Numbered from the stretch's first letter, positions 9,303 through 18,552 are shown. The stretch: 64,000 bases of DNA from Halopiger djelfimassiliensis (GCF_000455365.1 NZ_HG315684.1:519611-583610), one strand, 5' to 3'. Notes: generated by a model not told the origin, from the sequence alone. Numbers and translations: made by a program.

Positions 9303-10078
9303 TGAGCACGACCCAGTTCAGCATCGACGGCGACGTCGCCGTCGTCACCGGCTCCTCGAGCGGGATCGGGAAGGCGATCGCACAGCGGTTCGCCGCGGAC
9401 GGCGTCGACGTCGTGGTCTGTTCGCGCGAGCAGGGGAACGTCGACCCCGTCGCCGACGAGATCAACGAAAGCGATCGGGCCGGGACGGCGCTGGCGGTCG
9501 AGTGTGACGTCACCGACCGCGACGCCGTCGAGGCGCTCGTCGAGGCGACCGTCGAGGAGTTCGGCGGGATCGACGTGCTGGTCAACAACGCCGGAGCCTC
9601 GTTTATGGCCCAGTTCGGCGACGTGTCACCGAACGGCTGGCGGACGATCGTCGACATCAACCTCCACGGCACCTATCACTGTACCCACGCCGCCGCGGAG
9701 TACCTGAAAGACGGCGGCGGGTCGGTGATCAACCTCGCGAGCGTCGCCGGCCAGCGGGGCTCCCCGCTGATGAGCCCCTACGGCGCGGCCAAGGCGGCCG
9801 TCATCAACCTCACCACGACGCTCGCCTTCGAGTGGGCCGACGACGGCGTCCGCGTCAACTGTATCGCGCCGGGCTTCGTCGCCACGCCGGGCGTCGAGAG
9901 CCAGATGGGCGTCGCAGCCGACGAGATCGATCGCGAGGAGGTCGCCCGCCGGATCGGGACCGCCGAGGAGATCGCCGACGTCACGCAGTTCCTCGCGAGT
10001 CCGGCCGCCTCCTACGTCGTCGGCGAGACCATCACCGCACAGGGCGTGCCCCAGATCTCCGAAGAGACCGACGTCTAG
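9302..10078 (+). CDS. SDR family oxidoreductase
   Basis: The 258-residue protein is a classical short-chain dehydrogenase/reductase. It has the nucleotide motif TGSSSGIGKAIA, the NNAGAS motif, INLASVAG for the catalytic serine region, and YGAAK as the catalytic Tyr-x3-Lys. The C-terminal part (GFVATPGVES, ASYVVGETITAQG) is typical of FabG-like glucose/3-oxoacyl reductases. It catalyses NAD(P)-dependent alcohol/ketone interconversion, substrate unknown. The start at 9302 is preceded by GGTGAG. It is followed 124 bases downstream by an F420-dependent oxidoreductase on the same strand. Confidence 0.93.
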   Translation: MSTTQFSIDGDVAVVTGSSSGIGKAIAQRFAADGVDVVVCSREQGNVDPVADEINESDRAGTALAVECDVTDRDAVEALVEATVEEFGGIDVLVNNAGASFMAQFGDVSPNGWRTIVDINLHGTYHCTHAAAEYLKDGGGSVINLASVAGQRGSPLMSPYGAAKAAVINLTTTLAFEWADDGVRVNCIAPGFVATPGVESQMGVAADEIDREEVARRIGTAEEIADVTQFLASPAASYVVGETITAQGVPQISEETDV

Positions 10079-10202
10079 CACGAACTCCGGTTTCCGCACG
10101 GGTTTTCCATCCGCCATCCGGTGACCCGGACGAAATGAACGGGAATAATTCCGTCTTCGGTTCCCATACACCCAAAAGGACGTACCACGTTGTCGAAAGA
10201 CG

Positions 10203-11207
10203 ATGACAGATAGAGAGGTCCACCTTCCCGTCGCCGCACAGCCGACAGTCGACTCGATCGTCGACTACACCCAACGGGCGGAAGACGGCGGATACGATTG
10301 CGCGTGGCTGCCGGAAACGTGGGGCCGCGACGGCGTCACCGTCCTGACGGCGATGGCCGAACGGACCGACTCGATCGGCGTCGGCTCGAGCATCTTCAAT
10401 ACCTACTCCCGGTCGCCCGCCCTGCTGGGCCAGACCGCGGCGACGCTGCAGGAGGTTTCCGATGGCCGGTTCCACCTCGGACTCGGACCGAGCGGCCCCG
10501 TCGTCGTCGAGAACTGGCACGGGATGGAGTACGGCAATCCGCTCAAGCGAACCCGCGAGACCGTCGAGATCGTTCGGCAAGTGCTCTCGGGCGAGTCCGT
10601 CGACTACGACGGCGACTACTTCGACCTGTCCGGGTTTCGGCTCCGCTGTGAGCCGCCCGAGCCGACTCCGCCGATCGAAGTCACCGGAATGGGTCCCAAA
10701 GCCGTCGAACTGGCCGGTCGCTTCGCCGACGGCTGGCACGGCATCATGCTCACGCCCGGAGGCGTGCAGTCCCGGCTCGAGGACATCGAACGCGGAGCCG
10801 AACTGGGCGACCGCGACCCGGACGACGTTCGGGTAACCGTCGGCGTCAACTGCTGTGCGCTGGGCGACGCCGAGCGCGCGCGCGACCTCGCCCGCCAGCA
10901 CACCGCCTTCTACATCGGCGGCATGGGGACGTTCTACCGCGACGCGCTCGTTCGACAGGGGTACGACGTGGCCGACGAGATCCACGACGCCTGGCAGGCG
11001 GGGGACCGCGAACGCGCGCTTTCGTTGCTCGACGACGACCTCCTCGGCGAGCTCTGTGCGGCGGGCGATCCCGAAACCGCCCGCGAGGCGCTGGCCGAAT
11101 ACGAGACCATCGACGGCGTCGACGCCGTCGCCGTCAGCTTCCCACGTGGGGCGGACGAAGACGAGATCCGGGAGACGATGGCCGCGTTGGCACCCGACGC
11201 CGCCTGA
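10203..11207 (+). CDS. F420-dependent LLM-class oxidoreductase
   Basis: The 334-residue protein has a luciferase-like (LLM) TIM barrel. Motifs include CAWLPETWGRDGVTVLTAM, GSSIFNTYSRSPALLGQTAA, RFHLGLGPSGP and ADGWHGIMLTPGG, which match the haloarchaeal NP1902A-type coenzyme F420-dependent family. It would transfer hydride between F420 and an unknown substrate. The C-terminal part holds an acidic helical segment. The start is the first ATG after a TTGTCGAAAGACG leader. It forms a run of same-strand redox genes with the SDR upstream. Confidence 0.9.
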   Translation: MTDREVHLPVAAQPTVDSIVDYTQRAEDGGYDCAWLPETWGRDGVTVLTAMAERTDSIGVGSSIFNTYSRSPALLGQTAATLQEVSDGRFHLGLGPSGPVVVENWHGMEYGNPLKRTRETVEIVRQVLSGESVDYDGDYFDLSGFRLRCEPPEPTPPIEVTGMGPKAVELAGRFADGWHGIMLTPGGVQSRLEDIERGAELGDRDPDDVRVTVGVNCCALGDAERARDLARQHTAFYIGGMGTFYRDALVRQGYDVADEIHDAWQAGDRERALSLLDDDLLGELCAAGDPETAREALAEYETIDGVDAVAVSFPRGADEDEIRETMAALAPDAA

Positions 11208-11285
11208 TCCCGGCTCGAGAGATCCCCGCTCGAACCGCCGGCGGACGGCGACAGGTACAAGCCGCGTATCCACCCAGTTCGTGGT

Positions 11286-12263
11286 ATGCCCGGGAAAGTT
11301 CCACCCGACGACCTGTTGGCACACGTGTTCGATCGAACGGGGACCGACGCGGACGAGACGGTGTTGCAGGGGCCGGCCGACGGGGAAGACGCCGCCGCGA
11401 TCGACTGGCCCGGCGGCCGCCTCGTCGTTAGCTCCGATCCGATCTCGCTTGCGGCCTCCCGGGTCGGCTCCCTCGGCGTCTACGTCGCCTGTAACGACGT
11501 CGCCGCGTCGGGGGCCGATCCCCGCTGGCTGACCGTCGTCGTCATGCTCCCCGACGAGACGACGCCGCTCGAGGAGATCACGGCCGATCTGGACGCCGCC
11601 GCCGACGCCGTCGGCGCGTCGATCGTCGGCGGCCACTCGGAGTACGTCGACCAACTCGAGCGCCCGCTCGTCTCGCTGACCGCGATGGGGGCCACGGAGG
11701 CGTTCGTTCCGACCGGCGGGGCCGAACCCGGCGACCGGGTCGTCCTCACGAACGCCGCGGGGATCGAGGGCACCGCGATCCTCGCCGGCGACTTCGGCGA
11801 CGACCTCGAGATCGACGACGCGATCCGCGCCCGGGCGGCGGCGTTTCTCGACGAGATCAGCGTCGTCCCCGACGCCCGCGTCCTCCGCGAGTACGCGACA
11901 GCCATGCACGATCCCACGGAGGGAGGGGTCGCGGCCGGCCTGCTCGAGATCGCCCGCGCCTCGAACGGGCGGCTCGAGGTCGACCGCGAGGCGGTGCCGG
12001 TCCGTCCCGAGACCGAAACGCTGTGTGCGGCTGCCGGCGTCGATCCGCTCCGGATCTTCGGCTCCGGCGCGTTGCTCGCGACCGTCCCCGACGACCGACT
12101 GGCCGACAGTCTGGCCGCACTCGAGGACGCGGGGATCGACGCCGCCGAGATCGGCGTCGTCCGGGCGGGCGATCCGGAACTCCTGCTCGACGGGGCGTCG
12201 ATCACCGACCCCGTCGAGGACGATCTGTACCCGCTCTGGGCGGCGGCCGAAGACAAAGCGTAG
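11286..12263 (+). CDS. AIR synthase-related (HypE/ThiL/PurM-like) protein
   Basis: The 325-residue protein has the PurM/HypE two-domain ATP-binding fold. Near the N-terminus AAIDWPGGRLVVSSDPI and NDVAASGADPRWLTV form the ATP/phosphate site, followed by GGHSEYV and, in the C-terminal domain, HDPTEGGVAAGLLEIARAS. These are characteristic of AIR synthase-related proteins close to HypE. No hydrogenase genes are nearby, so a role as hydrogenase maturase is unlikely; it may phosphorylate or dehydrate another substrate. It lies on the same strand as the F420 oxidoreductase upstream and the Tat metalloprotein downstream. Confidence 0.85.
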   Translation: MPGKVPPDDLLAHVFDRTGTDADETVLQGPADGEDAAAIDWPGGRLVVSSDPISLAASRVGSLGVYVACNDVAASGADPRWLTVVVMLPDETTPLEEITADLDAAADAVGASIVGGHSEYVDQLERPLVSLTAMGATEAFVPTGGAEPGDRVVLTNAAGIEGTAILAGDFGDDLEIDDAIRARAAAFLDEISVVPDARVLREYATAMHDPTEGGVAAGLLEIARASNGRLEVDREAVPVRPETETLCAAAGVDPLRIFGSGALLATVPDDRLADSLAALEDAGIDAAEIGVVRAGDPELLLDGASITDPVEDDLYPLWAAAEDKA

Positions 12264-12303
12264 GCCGACAGGATAATGTCGCCGCTGGAGCATTCGAACG
12301 CGT

Positions 12304-13191
12304 ATGGCGGATCGATCCGGCAGTCAGCCCGACGGGCCGACGGAACCGGCAGTTACCCGGCGAGCGGTGCTTCGATCGACCGGTACCGTCGCCGTCGCCG
12401 GCGCGGTCGGCCCCGGAACGGGAGCCGTCCGAGCCGACACGCGGGGGCCGCGGTCGGTACAGTTACACGTGTGGCCACACGAACGGTTCGTCGACCGGGT
12501 CGCGGACACCCCGGCGTGGGCCGACTGGCTCGCACGAATGGACGCCGTCTGCGATATTTTCGAATCGTACTTCGAGTCGATGGCGACGATCGAGTCCGCG
12601 ACCGCGACCAATCGGCTCGAGACCGCCGAACCGCGGTCCGTCGAAACCAACGGCAACCCACGGGAACGCGACGTACGCGCCGCCGTCCCGGCCGAGACGC
12701 GGACCGAAGGCGCGTACAACCTCGTCGTCGTGTCCGATCCACGCGCGAGACTGGGTTCGAACCGGGGCGCGTGGGACGACGCCGGCGGGGCGGTCGGGTG
12801 GGTGAACGCGACCGTCCCGACCGATTCGATGCGCATCGAGACGCCGCCGGACTACCGGGACGCCATGGCGTTACACGAGATTTTCCACGCGTTTACGGGG
12901 CGTCCGGGCTGTCCCGACGACCACGAGCTCGGCGATCCGGACCCGTCGGTGCTGACGGCCAGCAACCCGAGCATCATGGCCGCCGGATACGCGTTCGCCC
13001 TGAGCCGCGGCACGGAGGGCTGTACGCCCAAGACGCGGTGTGGCGGCGATCCCTGGGTGACCAGCCCGAGGCGACCCTCGCCGGCCCTCCGGCTGACGGC
13101 GTGTACCAACGGCGCGATCACCGAAACCGTCGACGGGGAGCCGACGCGGGAGCCGCGGACGTGGGATCGGGCCGATTGGGACCTCGAGTGA
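12304..13191 (+). CDS. Tat-exported putative zinc metalloprotein (HEIFH motif)
   Basis: The 295-residue product begins with a hydrophilic leader, a twin-arginine motif TRRAVLRSTG and a hydrophobic Ala/Gly-rich stretch ending GAVRAD, which together look like a Tat signal peptide. About residue 190 there is ALHEIFHAFTG, an HExxH zinc-binding motif, followed by CPDDHELGDPD, where a further histidine could be the third ligand. Several cysteines (GCPDD, GCTPKTRC) suggest disulfides outside the cell. It is probably an extracellular or surface-attached metallopeptidase or related enzyme, but I do not recognise the family. A 40-base gap separates it from the AIR-synthase-like gene. Confidence 0.7.
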   Translation: MADRSGSQPDGPTEPAVTRRAVLRSTGTVAVAGAVGPGTGAVRADTRGPRSVQLHVWPHERFVDRVADTPAWADWLARMDAVCDIFESYFESMATIESATATNRLETAEPRSVETNGNPRERDVRAAVPAETRTEGAYNLVVVSDPRARLGSNRGAWDDAGGAVGWVNATVPTDSMRIETPPDYRDAMALHEIFHAFTGRPGCPDDHELGDPDPSVLTASNPSIMAAGYAFALSRGTEGCTPKTRCGGDPWVTSPRRPSPALRLTACTNGAITETVDGEPTREPRTWDRADWDLE

Positions 13192-13221
13192 CCCGGCAGC
13201 AACCGGGGACGTCCAGTCGCG

Positions 13222-13434
13222 TCAGTTCCGCCAGTCGTCGATGAACAGCCGCGCCCCCATGATCGGGATAAACAGGAAGAACGTGAGCATCACCGCCCCG
13301 GACATGACCGAGACGGCGAACTCCGGCGAGGGTTCGACCGGCCGCATCCAGGCCGCGAGCACCAGTCCGCCGACGGCCGAGACGACGAGGAGGACGAGCA
13401 CGTCCGTTCGTGTGACGGGGACTTCCTCCGACAT
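13222..13434 (-). CDS. Small two-TM membrane protein
   Basis: The 70-residue product has two hydrophobic helices (DVLVLLVVSAVGGLVLAAW and AVMLTFFLFIPIMGARLF) joined by an acidic/proline loop. The frame is open further upstream, but the ATG at 13434 (MSEEVPVT) is the natural start and avoids overlap with the helicase gene's end at 13494. Function is unknown. It follows the Dna2-like gene on the same strand with a short gap. Confidence 0.65.
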   Translation of the reverse strand: MSEEVPVTRTDVLVLLVVSAVGGLVLAAWMRPVEPSPEFAVSVMSGAVMLTFFLFIPIMGARLFIDDWRN

Positions 13435-13493
13435 ACCGGCACTTGCGACGGCGAGTATATAAGGGGTTTCGTCAGCGAGCGACGGAACGGCCG

Positions 13494-16193
13494 TTACGCC
13501 CGCGCCCACTCGAGCATCCGTTCGTACACCGGATCCGACGCGAGCGCCCGCGCGTCGCCGACGAGCACCAGCGCCCGTTTGGGGCGGGTAAGCGCGACGT
13601 TGATCCGTCGGTAGTCCTCGAAGATCGGCCCCTCGAGCGATCCCGTCGCGGTAAAGGAGACGACGATCACCTCCTGACTCGAGCCCTGAAAGCGGTCGAC
13701 GGTGTCGACGGCCACGTCGTCGGGCACGCGATTCGAAATCTCCGACACCTGCGCCCGGAATGGGGCGATGACGCCGATCTCCGAGCGGTCGAGACCGGCC
13801 GCCTCGTAGGTCTCGATCAGATCGGCGATGCGAGCGGCCTCCTCGCCGTCGGTGTACCGACCGCCGTCGCCCTCGACGTCGACGAACGAAACGGGATCGC
13901 GCAGCGATTCGGGCAAGGCGTCGCGCGCAACGCCCTCGAGGTCGTCGAGCGTTCGGGCCGCGACTTCGGGCGCTGCGGGGCGCAGTTGGCCGTCGTAGAA
14001 CTCCCGCGAGGCAAACGCCTGAATGCGCTGGTTCATCCGGTACTGGCGGTCGAGCATCACGCCGGCCTCGGGGTGAAGCTCGACCAGTCGTTCGAACAGC
14101 GACTCCGTGAGGTCGTTTTCGGCGCGGACGACCGGCGGCAGTTGCTCGTGGTCACCCACGAGGACGAACCGATCGGCCAGATTGATCGCCGCGCACGTTC
14201 CGGGTTCGGTAAGCTGGGCGGCCTCGTCGACCAGCGCGACGTCGAACGCCTGCTCTTTCATGATGCGCGAGCCGCAGGTCGCCGTCGTCGCTGCAACCAC
14301 CTGCGCGCGTTGCAGCTCCGCGAGGCGCGTTTCGGGATCGCCCGCCCGTTCGAGGCGGTACGACTCCATGTCCTCGCGGACGCCGCTCTCGGAGCCGACG
14401 CGGACGATCCGATCGTTGCTGATCGTCCCCTCGAGTTGCTCGAGCAGCGCCTCCAGAGCGTTGTCCACTGCCCGATTGGTAAACGCCGACAGCAGGACGC
14501 GCTCGCCGCGTTCGACCATCGCGCGGATGGCGCGGGCGATGGTGTAGGTCTTGCCGGTGCCGGGCGGGCCGTGGATCAGCGCGCAGTCGCGTGCGCCGAC
14601 GGCCTTTCTGACGGCCTCGTTCTGTCGCTCGTTGTTGTCGATGAAGGTCTCCTCGACGTCGTCGAATTCCGGCTCCTCGCGGCCGAATAGGACGTCTTTC
14701 CGGCGCTTGTCGCCTTTCAGGAGCGCGTCGTGTAAGGCGGCAAGCAGCCGATCCGTCGTCAGTTCGGAGGGGTAGACATCGAGCCGAGTGACCTCGACCG
14801 GTTCGTCCGCGGTCAGAACGATTTCGTCGTCCAGTCGCTCGATACGGGCCAGTTCGGACTGGCCGCGGACCGGATGGCCGTCGCTGGCCAGCACCAGGTC
14901 GCCCTCGCGGAGCTTCGACGTTGCACCGCCGTCACGGCGCGCCCGCAGTTCCCACCGCCCGCCCTCGAGCGGGCGCTTCTCGACGAACTCGAGGTCGATC
15001 AGCGCCCGATCGTCGTCGGCTCGCTCCTGTGCGTCCTGTTCCCAGAGTTTGGCGTACTCGCGGTGGACCTCCCGCCGTTCCTCTTCAATCGCCCGGTAGA
15101 ACCGGTCGAAGTACTCGCGTTCCGCTTTGGGGAGGGGCTGGCCGATCTGTCCCGCCTTGGATTCCTGATCGAGGCGGCCCGAGACGACCATGCAGGTGTC
15201 CTGCTCGAAGCAGTACTCGCATTTCGCGTCGGCCTCGTAGCCGGTGGGGACTTCCCCGGCGGTCTCGATCGCCGCGATCTCGTTGCGCAATCGGACGACG
15301 AACTTCAGGAGTCCATCGCCCATCGAGAACTCCTTTGCCGGCGTGAGATCGCCGGTCTCCTCGTTGCGATCGAGCGCCGAGTTCTTCGTGTACAGCAGTG
15401 TTCCCGTATCCACGTCGCCGCCGTGTTCCTCGAGCAAGAGGGCGTAGCAGGCCGCCTGCACCTTGTCCTTGAACCGCGGTTCCTTCTTGAGGTTCTTGCC
15501 CGTCTTGAGTTCGACCGGCGCGCCCCGCCGGATCGCGTCGGCGCGGCCGCGGATGCCGAACGTCTCGCTGATGAGCAGTTGTTCGGAGCGCCAGCTGTCT
15601 TCCTCGGTGAGCCGGCCCTGCTCGAGCCAGCCCTCGATCGCGGCGGCGTTCTCGCGGACGTCCTCGGCGACCGCGTCGGGCGATTCCCCGAGCAGGCCGA
15701 GTTCGAGCCCGTGTTCGTCGACGCGGGCGTCGATGGCGTCCTCGAGTGATCGTCCCCGCAGGAGATCCCCGAAAACCTCGTGGACGATCGTCCCCTTGAC
15801 CACGGGGTAGTTAAGCGGGACGCCGGAGAGCTTGTTCAGGTAGTAGAGCCGGGGACACTCCACCCAGTTGCGGATCGCCGTCACGCTCACGAGGAAGCTC
15901 GGCTCGACGACGACGTAGGAGTCGCCGGTCGTCGCGTACCGCGGTTCACCCTCGTACTCCTCGGTCGTGGCGTTCGTAACGAGCAGTTCCATCCCGGGCT
16001 CGAGCAGTTCGGCCGACTCGGTCCACTTGTTCCAGAGGGTTACCGTGGTCGCCTCGTCGGGGGCGTCGGCGGCCGCCGACGCCGGTTCATCCCCCTCGAG
16101 CCGGACCGGGACTTCGGCGAGTTCGCTGGTCCCGTAGCTCGTCGACACCGAACGGATCTCGACCTCGCCCGCGACGGTTCCGCGTACGTGCAC
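13494..16193 (-). CDS. Dna2-like fusion of a PD-(D/E)XK Fe-S nuclease and SF1 helicase
   Basis: The 899-residue protein combines two enzymes. The N-terminal half holds a Cas4/Dna2-type nuclease: GTIVHEVFGDLL, RGRADAIRR (Asp219), VELKTGK (Glu228-x-Lys230) and QAACYALLL. Its cysteines at 113, 325, 328 and 334 (ECPR and CEYCFEQDTC) are placed as for a 4Fe-4S cluster. The C-terminal half is an SF1B helicase with Walker A GPPGTGKTYT at 542-551, Walker B VDEAAQL, and the late motif NVALTRPKRALVLVGD. Dna2 relatives process 5' flaps and resected DNA ends in replication and repair. The gene seems monocistronic apart from a tiny membrane protein downstream. Confidence 0.9.
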   Translation of the reverse strand: MHVRGTVAGEVEIRSVSTSYGTSELAEVPVRLEGDEPASAAADAPDEATTVTLWNKWTESAELLEPGMELLVTNATTEEYEGEPRYATTGDSYVVVEPSFLVSVTAIRNWVECPRLYYLNKLSGVPLNYPVVKGTIVHEVFGDLLRGRSLEDAIDARVDEHGLELGLLGESPDAVAEDVRENAAAIEGWLEQGRLTEEDSWRSEQLLISETFGIRGRADAIRRGAPVELKTGKNLKKEPRFKDKVQAACYALLLEEHGGDVDTGTLLYTKNSALDRNEETGDLTPAKEFSMGDGLLKFVVRLRNEIAAIETAGEVPTGYEADAKCEYCFEQDTCMVVSGRLDQESKAGQIGQPLPKAEREYFDRFYRAIEEERREVHREYAKLWEQDAQERADDDRALIDLEFVEKRPLEGGRWELRARRDGGATSKLREGDLVLASDGHPVRGQSELARIERLDDEIVLTADEPVEVTRLDVYPSELTTDRLLAALHDALLKGDKRRKDVLFGREEPEFDDVEETFIDNNERQNEAVRKAVGARDCALIHGPPGTGKTYTIARAIRAMVERGERVLLSAFTNRAVDNALEALLEQLEGTISNDRIVRVGSESGVREDMESYRLERAGDPETRLAELQRAQVVAATTATCGSRIMKEQAFDVALVDEAAQLTEPGTCAAINLADRFVLVGDHEQLPPVVRAENDLTESLFERLVELHPEAGVMLDRQYRMNQRIQAFASREFYDGQLRPAAPEVAARTLDDLEGVARDALPESLRDPVSFVDVEGDGGRYTDGEEAARIADLIETYEAAGLDRSEIGVIAPFRAQVSEISNRVPDDVAVDTVDRFQGSSQEVIVVSFTATGSLEGPIFEDYRRINVALTRPKRALVLVGDARALASDPVYERMLEWARA

Positions 16194-16360
16194 GGCTATC
16201 CGTCACGAGCCGAGCGATCAAAAACGCTATCGGTCGCGGCCGCTCGATCGGGCCGATCCGACGCCGGACGGGGTAAGGGCGTATTACCACTCGATTCGCT
16301 ACAGCGGGCCGTGAAACGGTCGCGAGCGCTTTTATCCAGCCGACCGAACCGTCCCGCGCA

Positions 16361-16924
16361 ATGAGTGACCCCAGCGACGACCATCGGACGGCGGATTCGG
16401 GACCCGAATCCGAAAGCGCCGCCGACGACGGCCCGGGAAACCCGACTGAAAAGGCGGCCGCCGACATCGACTCCGGGACCGGCGTCGGGGACCGGACGGC
16501 CGGCGGTCCGGATCCGCGCGACGATTCCACCCAGATCGCGAACGAAGAGCGCCGGCGCAAGACGTCGTACGTCAGCGTGATCGTCGCCGTTCTCGGCGCG
16601 TGGGTCGCCCTTTCGACGCTGCTTTTCGACGTCGGACAGGCGGGCCTGTGGAACAACCTGTCGGTCGGTGCGCTCGTCTTCGTCGCCGCCGGCTACAACT
16701 ACTATCGGGTGACCAACGACGTGCCGCTCAGCGTTGGCGTTGCCTCGCTGGTCGCGGTACTTGGAATCTGGCTGATCGTTTCGGCTGCGTTGCTCGAGCT
16801 GACCGGCGGCCTCTTCTGGAGCACGCTGGTCTCGGGCCTTCTCGTGGCCGGTCTGGCCGGTTACAACGCGTACGAGGCTCGCGAGGCGCGAACGGTCGCG
16901 ACCGAACCCGAGACGAGGGCCTGA
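16361..16924 (+). CDS. SPW repeat membrane protein
   Basis: The 187-residue product has a disordered, acidic N-terminal 65 residues (SDPSDDHRTADSGPESES and similar). It is followed by four hydrophobic helices in two pairs: VSVIVAVLGAWVALSTLLF, LSVGALVFVAAGYNYY, VASLVAVLGIWLIVSAALL and TLVSGLLVAGLAGYNAY. The two halves resemble each other, with W in GAW and GIW and the YNYY/YNAY ends, which is the SPW-repeat pattern. Function is unknown. It is divergent from the Dna2-like gene. Confidence 0.8.
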   Translation: MSDPSDDHRTADSGPESESAADDGPGNPTEKAAADIDSGTGVGDRTAGGPDPRDDSTQIANEERRRKTSYVSVIVAVLGAWVALSTLLFDVGQAGLWNNLSVGALVFVAAGYNYYRVTNDVPLSVGVASLVAVLGIWLIVSAALLELTGGLFWSTLVSGLLVAGLAGYNAYEAREARTVATEPETRA

Positions 16925-16963
16925 CACGCCCTCGAAATCGGGGGGACGGACTCGGCCGTCGGG

Positions 16964-17203
16964 TTATCGGCCGGACTCGAGCCGGTAAAGCCGATGTTCG
17001 GCTGCGTGATGACCCATCGCGACGACGGCAAACCCGATCATAACCGCGGCGAAACCGATCGAGACGAGAAACGAAACGCCGTTGACGTAGCTGTTTACGA
17101 GTTGTCCAAGCGCCAGACCAAGCGGTGCAAGCGAGAGGAGCGAACTCTTCGCTGGGGCCGCGCGAAACAGTTCGGCGAGCGAGAACGGGATGGTACCGGC
17201 CAT
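16964..17203 (-). CDS. Small hypothetical membrane protein
   Basis: The product has about 79 residues from the ATG at 17203 (MAGTIPFS), or 81 from 17209. Two hydrophobic helices (LLSLAPLGLALGQLV and FLVSIGFAAVMIGFAVVAMG) are followed by a short His/Arg-rich tail. The family is not recognised. It is convergent with the SPW protein. Confidence 0.6.
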   Translation of the reverse strand: MAGTIPFSLAELFRAAPAKSSLLSLAPLGLALGQLVNSYVNGVSFLVSIGFAAVMIGFAVVAMGHHAAEHRLYRLESGR

Positions 17204-17322
17204 GATCAAACGTCGGTTACGCTCCCTGTCGAGGGAGCGAACGTATTCCTTTCGGTTCAGGGGAGGGTGCGTCGTTGTGTGGGACCGATACGTTCATTCC
17301 GTCGGCGTCGAAACCACTACGT

Positions 17323-17874
17323 ATGCGGATTCGCGAGTGGCAGGACATACTCGAAGACGTCACGGAGCGGGACGTCGACCCCGAAGACTGGCGCGCAGTC
17401 GCCGGTGACCGCGCCGCCGGCGTCGGCGAAGACATGTACCTCGCGCATCCCAGCGCCGGGGTCTTCTTCCTGAAGACCTACGCGAAAAACCCCTACGAGG
17501 TGCGCGGCGTCGGCACGCAGGTCGCCCGCAAACTCGACGACGAAATCGGCTCGTTTCTCCCCGCGGAGGACGCGGGCGGTCGGTTCGCCGTCCAGTCGCC
17601 ACCCGAGGACGAACAACAGGCCGAGACGGTCTCCAAGCGACTGGAAACCGTCCTCGAGACCCACGCCGACGCCCCGACCCGGCCACAGGACCTCTTCGAC
17701 GACGTGATGGAGGCCCTCGAGAGTCCGGCGTTCGGGCCGATGGAGTACGACCAGTACGACCGGCCGAACGAACTCGAGGACCTCTCCGAACGGTTCGAGG
17801 AGGCCGACGAGTTGTTGAACGCGGAACTCGAGGATCTGATCGAAACCGACGAAGTCGACCGCGGGTTCATGTAA
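17323..17874 (+). CDS. Conserved haloarchaeal hypothetical protein
   Basis: The 183-residue soluble product is highly acidic, with a possible globular core around MYLAHPSAGVFFLKTY and a helical acidic C-terminus (ERFEEADELLNAELEDLIE). There are no catalytic motifs, membrane segments or cysteines. The start is the ATG at 17323 (MRIREWQDI); the open frame continues 16 codons upstream without family-like sequence. Function is unknown. Confidence 0.72.
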   Translation: MRIREWQDILEDVTERDVDPEDWRAVAGDRAAGVGEDMYLAHPSAGVFFLKTYAKNPYEVRGVGTQVARKLDDEIGSFLPAEDAGGRFAVQSPPEDEQQAETVSKRLETVLETHADAPTRPQDLFDDVMEALESPAFGPMEYDQYDRPNELEDLSERFEEADELLNAELEDLIETDEVDRGFM

Positions 17875-17938
17875 GCGTCCGACGGAACCTGCGTTTGCGT
17901 CCGGTGTGTCTTTGAGACCGGCCGCCCACAGCACAGGT

Positions 17939-18355
17939 ATGGACACCAGTGCCGAGAACGTCGTCCGCGACTACTACGGGGCGCTTCGTCGCGGCGACCC
18001 ACTCGAGCCGTACGTTCTGGACGGCGAATCGACGGTCAAGTTCGGTATCGGCGAGGCGTTGTTCGGCTCCGACGAAATCGCCGACGCCCTCCGCGAGCAG
18101 ACCGAAACCACCGCGGACTGGACCGTCGAGAGCACGAATCTCGTCGTCGACGAACGGTCCTCGTTCGCCACGTTCGCCGACGAGGTGACGATGGCCTGGA
18201 CCGACACCGACACGGGTGATCGTCGCCGGTTCGAAAGCCGCTGGAGCGGGACGCTGGTCCCGTCGACGGGAGACTCGAGCGGGCGCGTCTCCGACGACTC
18301 CCGGCGCGAGTGGGTGTTCGCCTCGCTGCACGTCAGTGCGCCGCGGGAGCTATGA
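17939..18355 (+). CDS. SnoaL/NTF2-like fold protein
   Basis: The 138-residue protein starts at MDTSAENVVRDYYGALRRGD, the usual N-terminal helix of SnoaL/NTF2-like domains, followed by GEALFGSDEIADALREQ and beta strands ending WVFASLHVS. Such cone-shaped folds bind small hydrophobic ligands or act as isomerases; no catalytic pair is clear here. The start at 17939 is preferred over an upstream ATG at 17906 because the fold begins there. Its stop overlaps the next ATG by the ATGA arrangement, so the two genes are translationally coupled. Confidence 0.8.
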   Translation: MDTSAENVVRDYYGALRRGDPLEPYVLDGESTVKFGIGEALFGSDEIADALREQTETTADWTVESTNLVVDERSSFATFADEVTMAWTDTDTGDRRRFESRWSGTLVPSTGDSSGRVSDDSRREWVFASLHVSAPREL

Positions 18356-18552
18356 GACGGCGTTCGTCGCGCTCGTCGACCCCGGCCGCTACCGGCCGCC
18401 TGCAAGCGGGCTTCATCCTGCTGGTGGGGCTTTCGACCGGGACGATGGCCCTGTCCGGCGGAGCGACGCCGTGGATCGTTGCGCTGTCGGTTCTCGGCGG
18501 GATCGCAACCGGAAGCGTACTGCTGTGGTATCTCCGCCGGATCGCGCGGTGA
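18352..18552 (+). CDS. Small two-TM membrane protein
   Basis: The 66-residue product has an Arg/Ser-rich N-terminus (MRRRSSRSS) and two hydrophobic helices (LQAGFILLVGLSTGTMAL and PWIVALSVLGGIATGSVLLW). Its ATG at 18352 overlaps the TGA of the NTF2-like gene by four bases, which supports this start and co-translation. Function is unknown. Confidence 0.65.
   Translation: MRRRSSRSSTPAATGRLQAGFILLVGLSTGTMALSGGATPWIVALSVLGGIATGSVLLWYLRRIAR

Noticed and set aside
10032-12293. 753-codon minus-strand open frame
   Set aside because: It lies opposite the F420-oxidoreductase and AIR-synthase-like genes, both of which have full family motifs, and it shows none itself.
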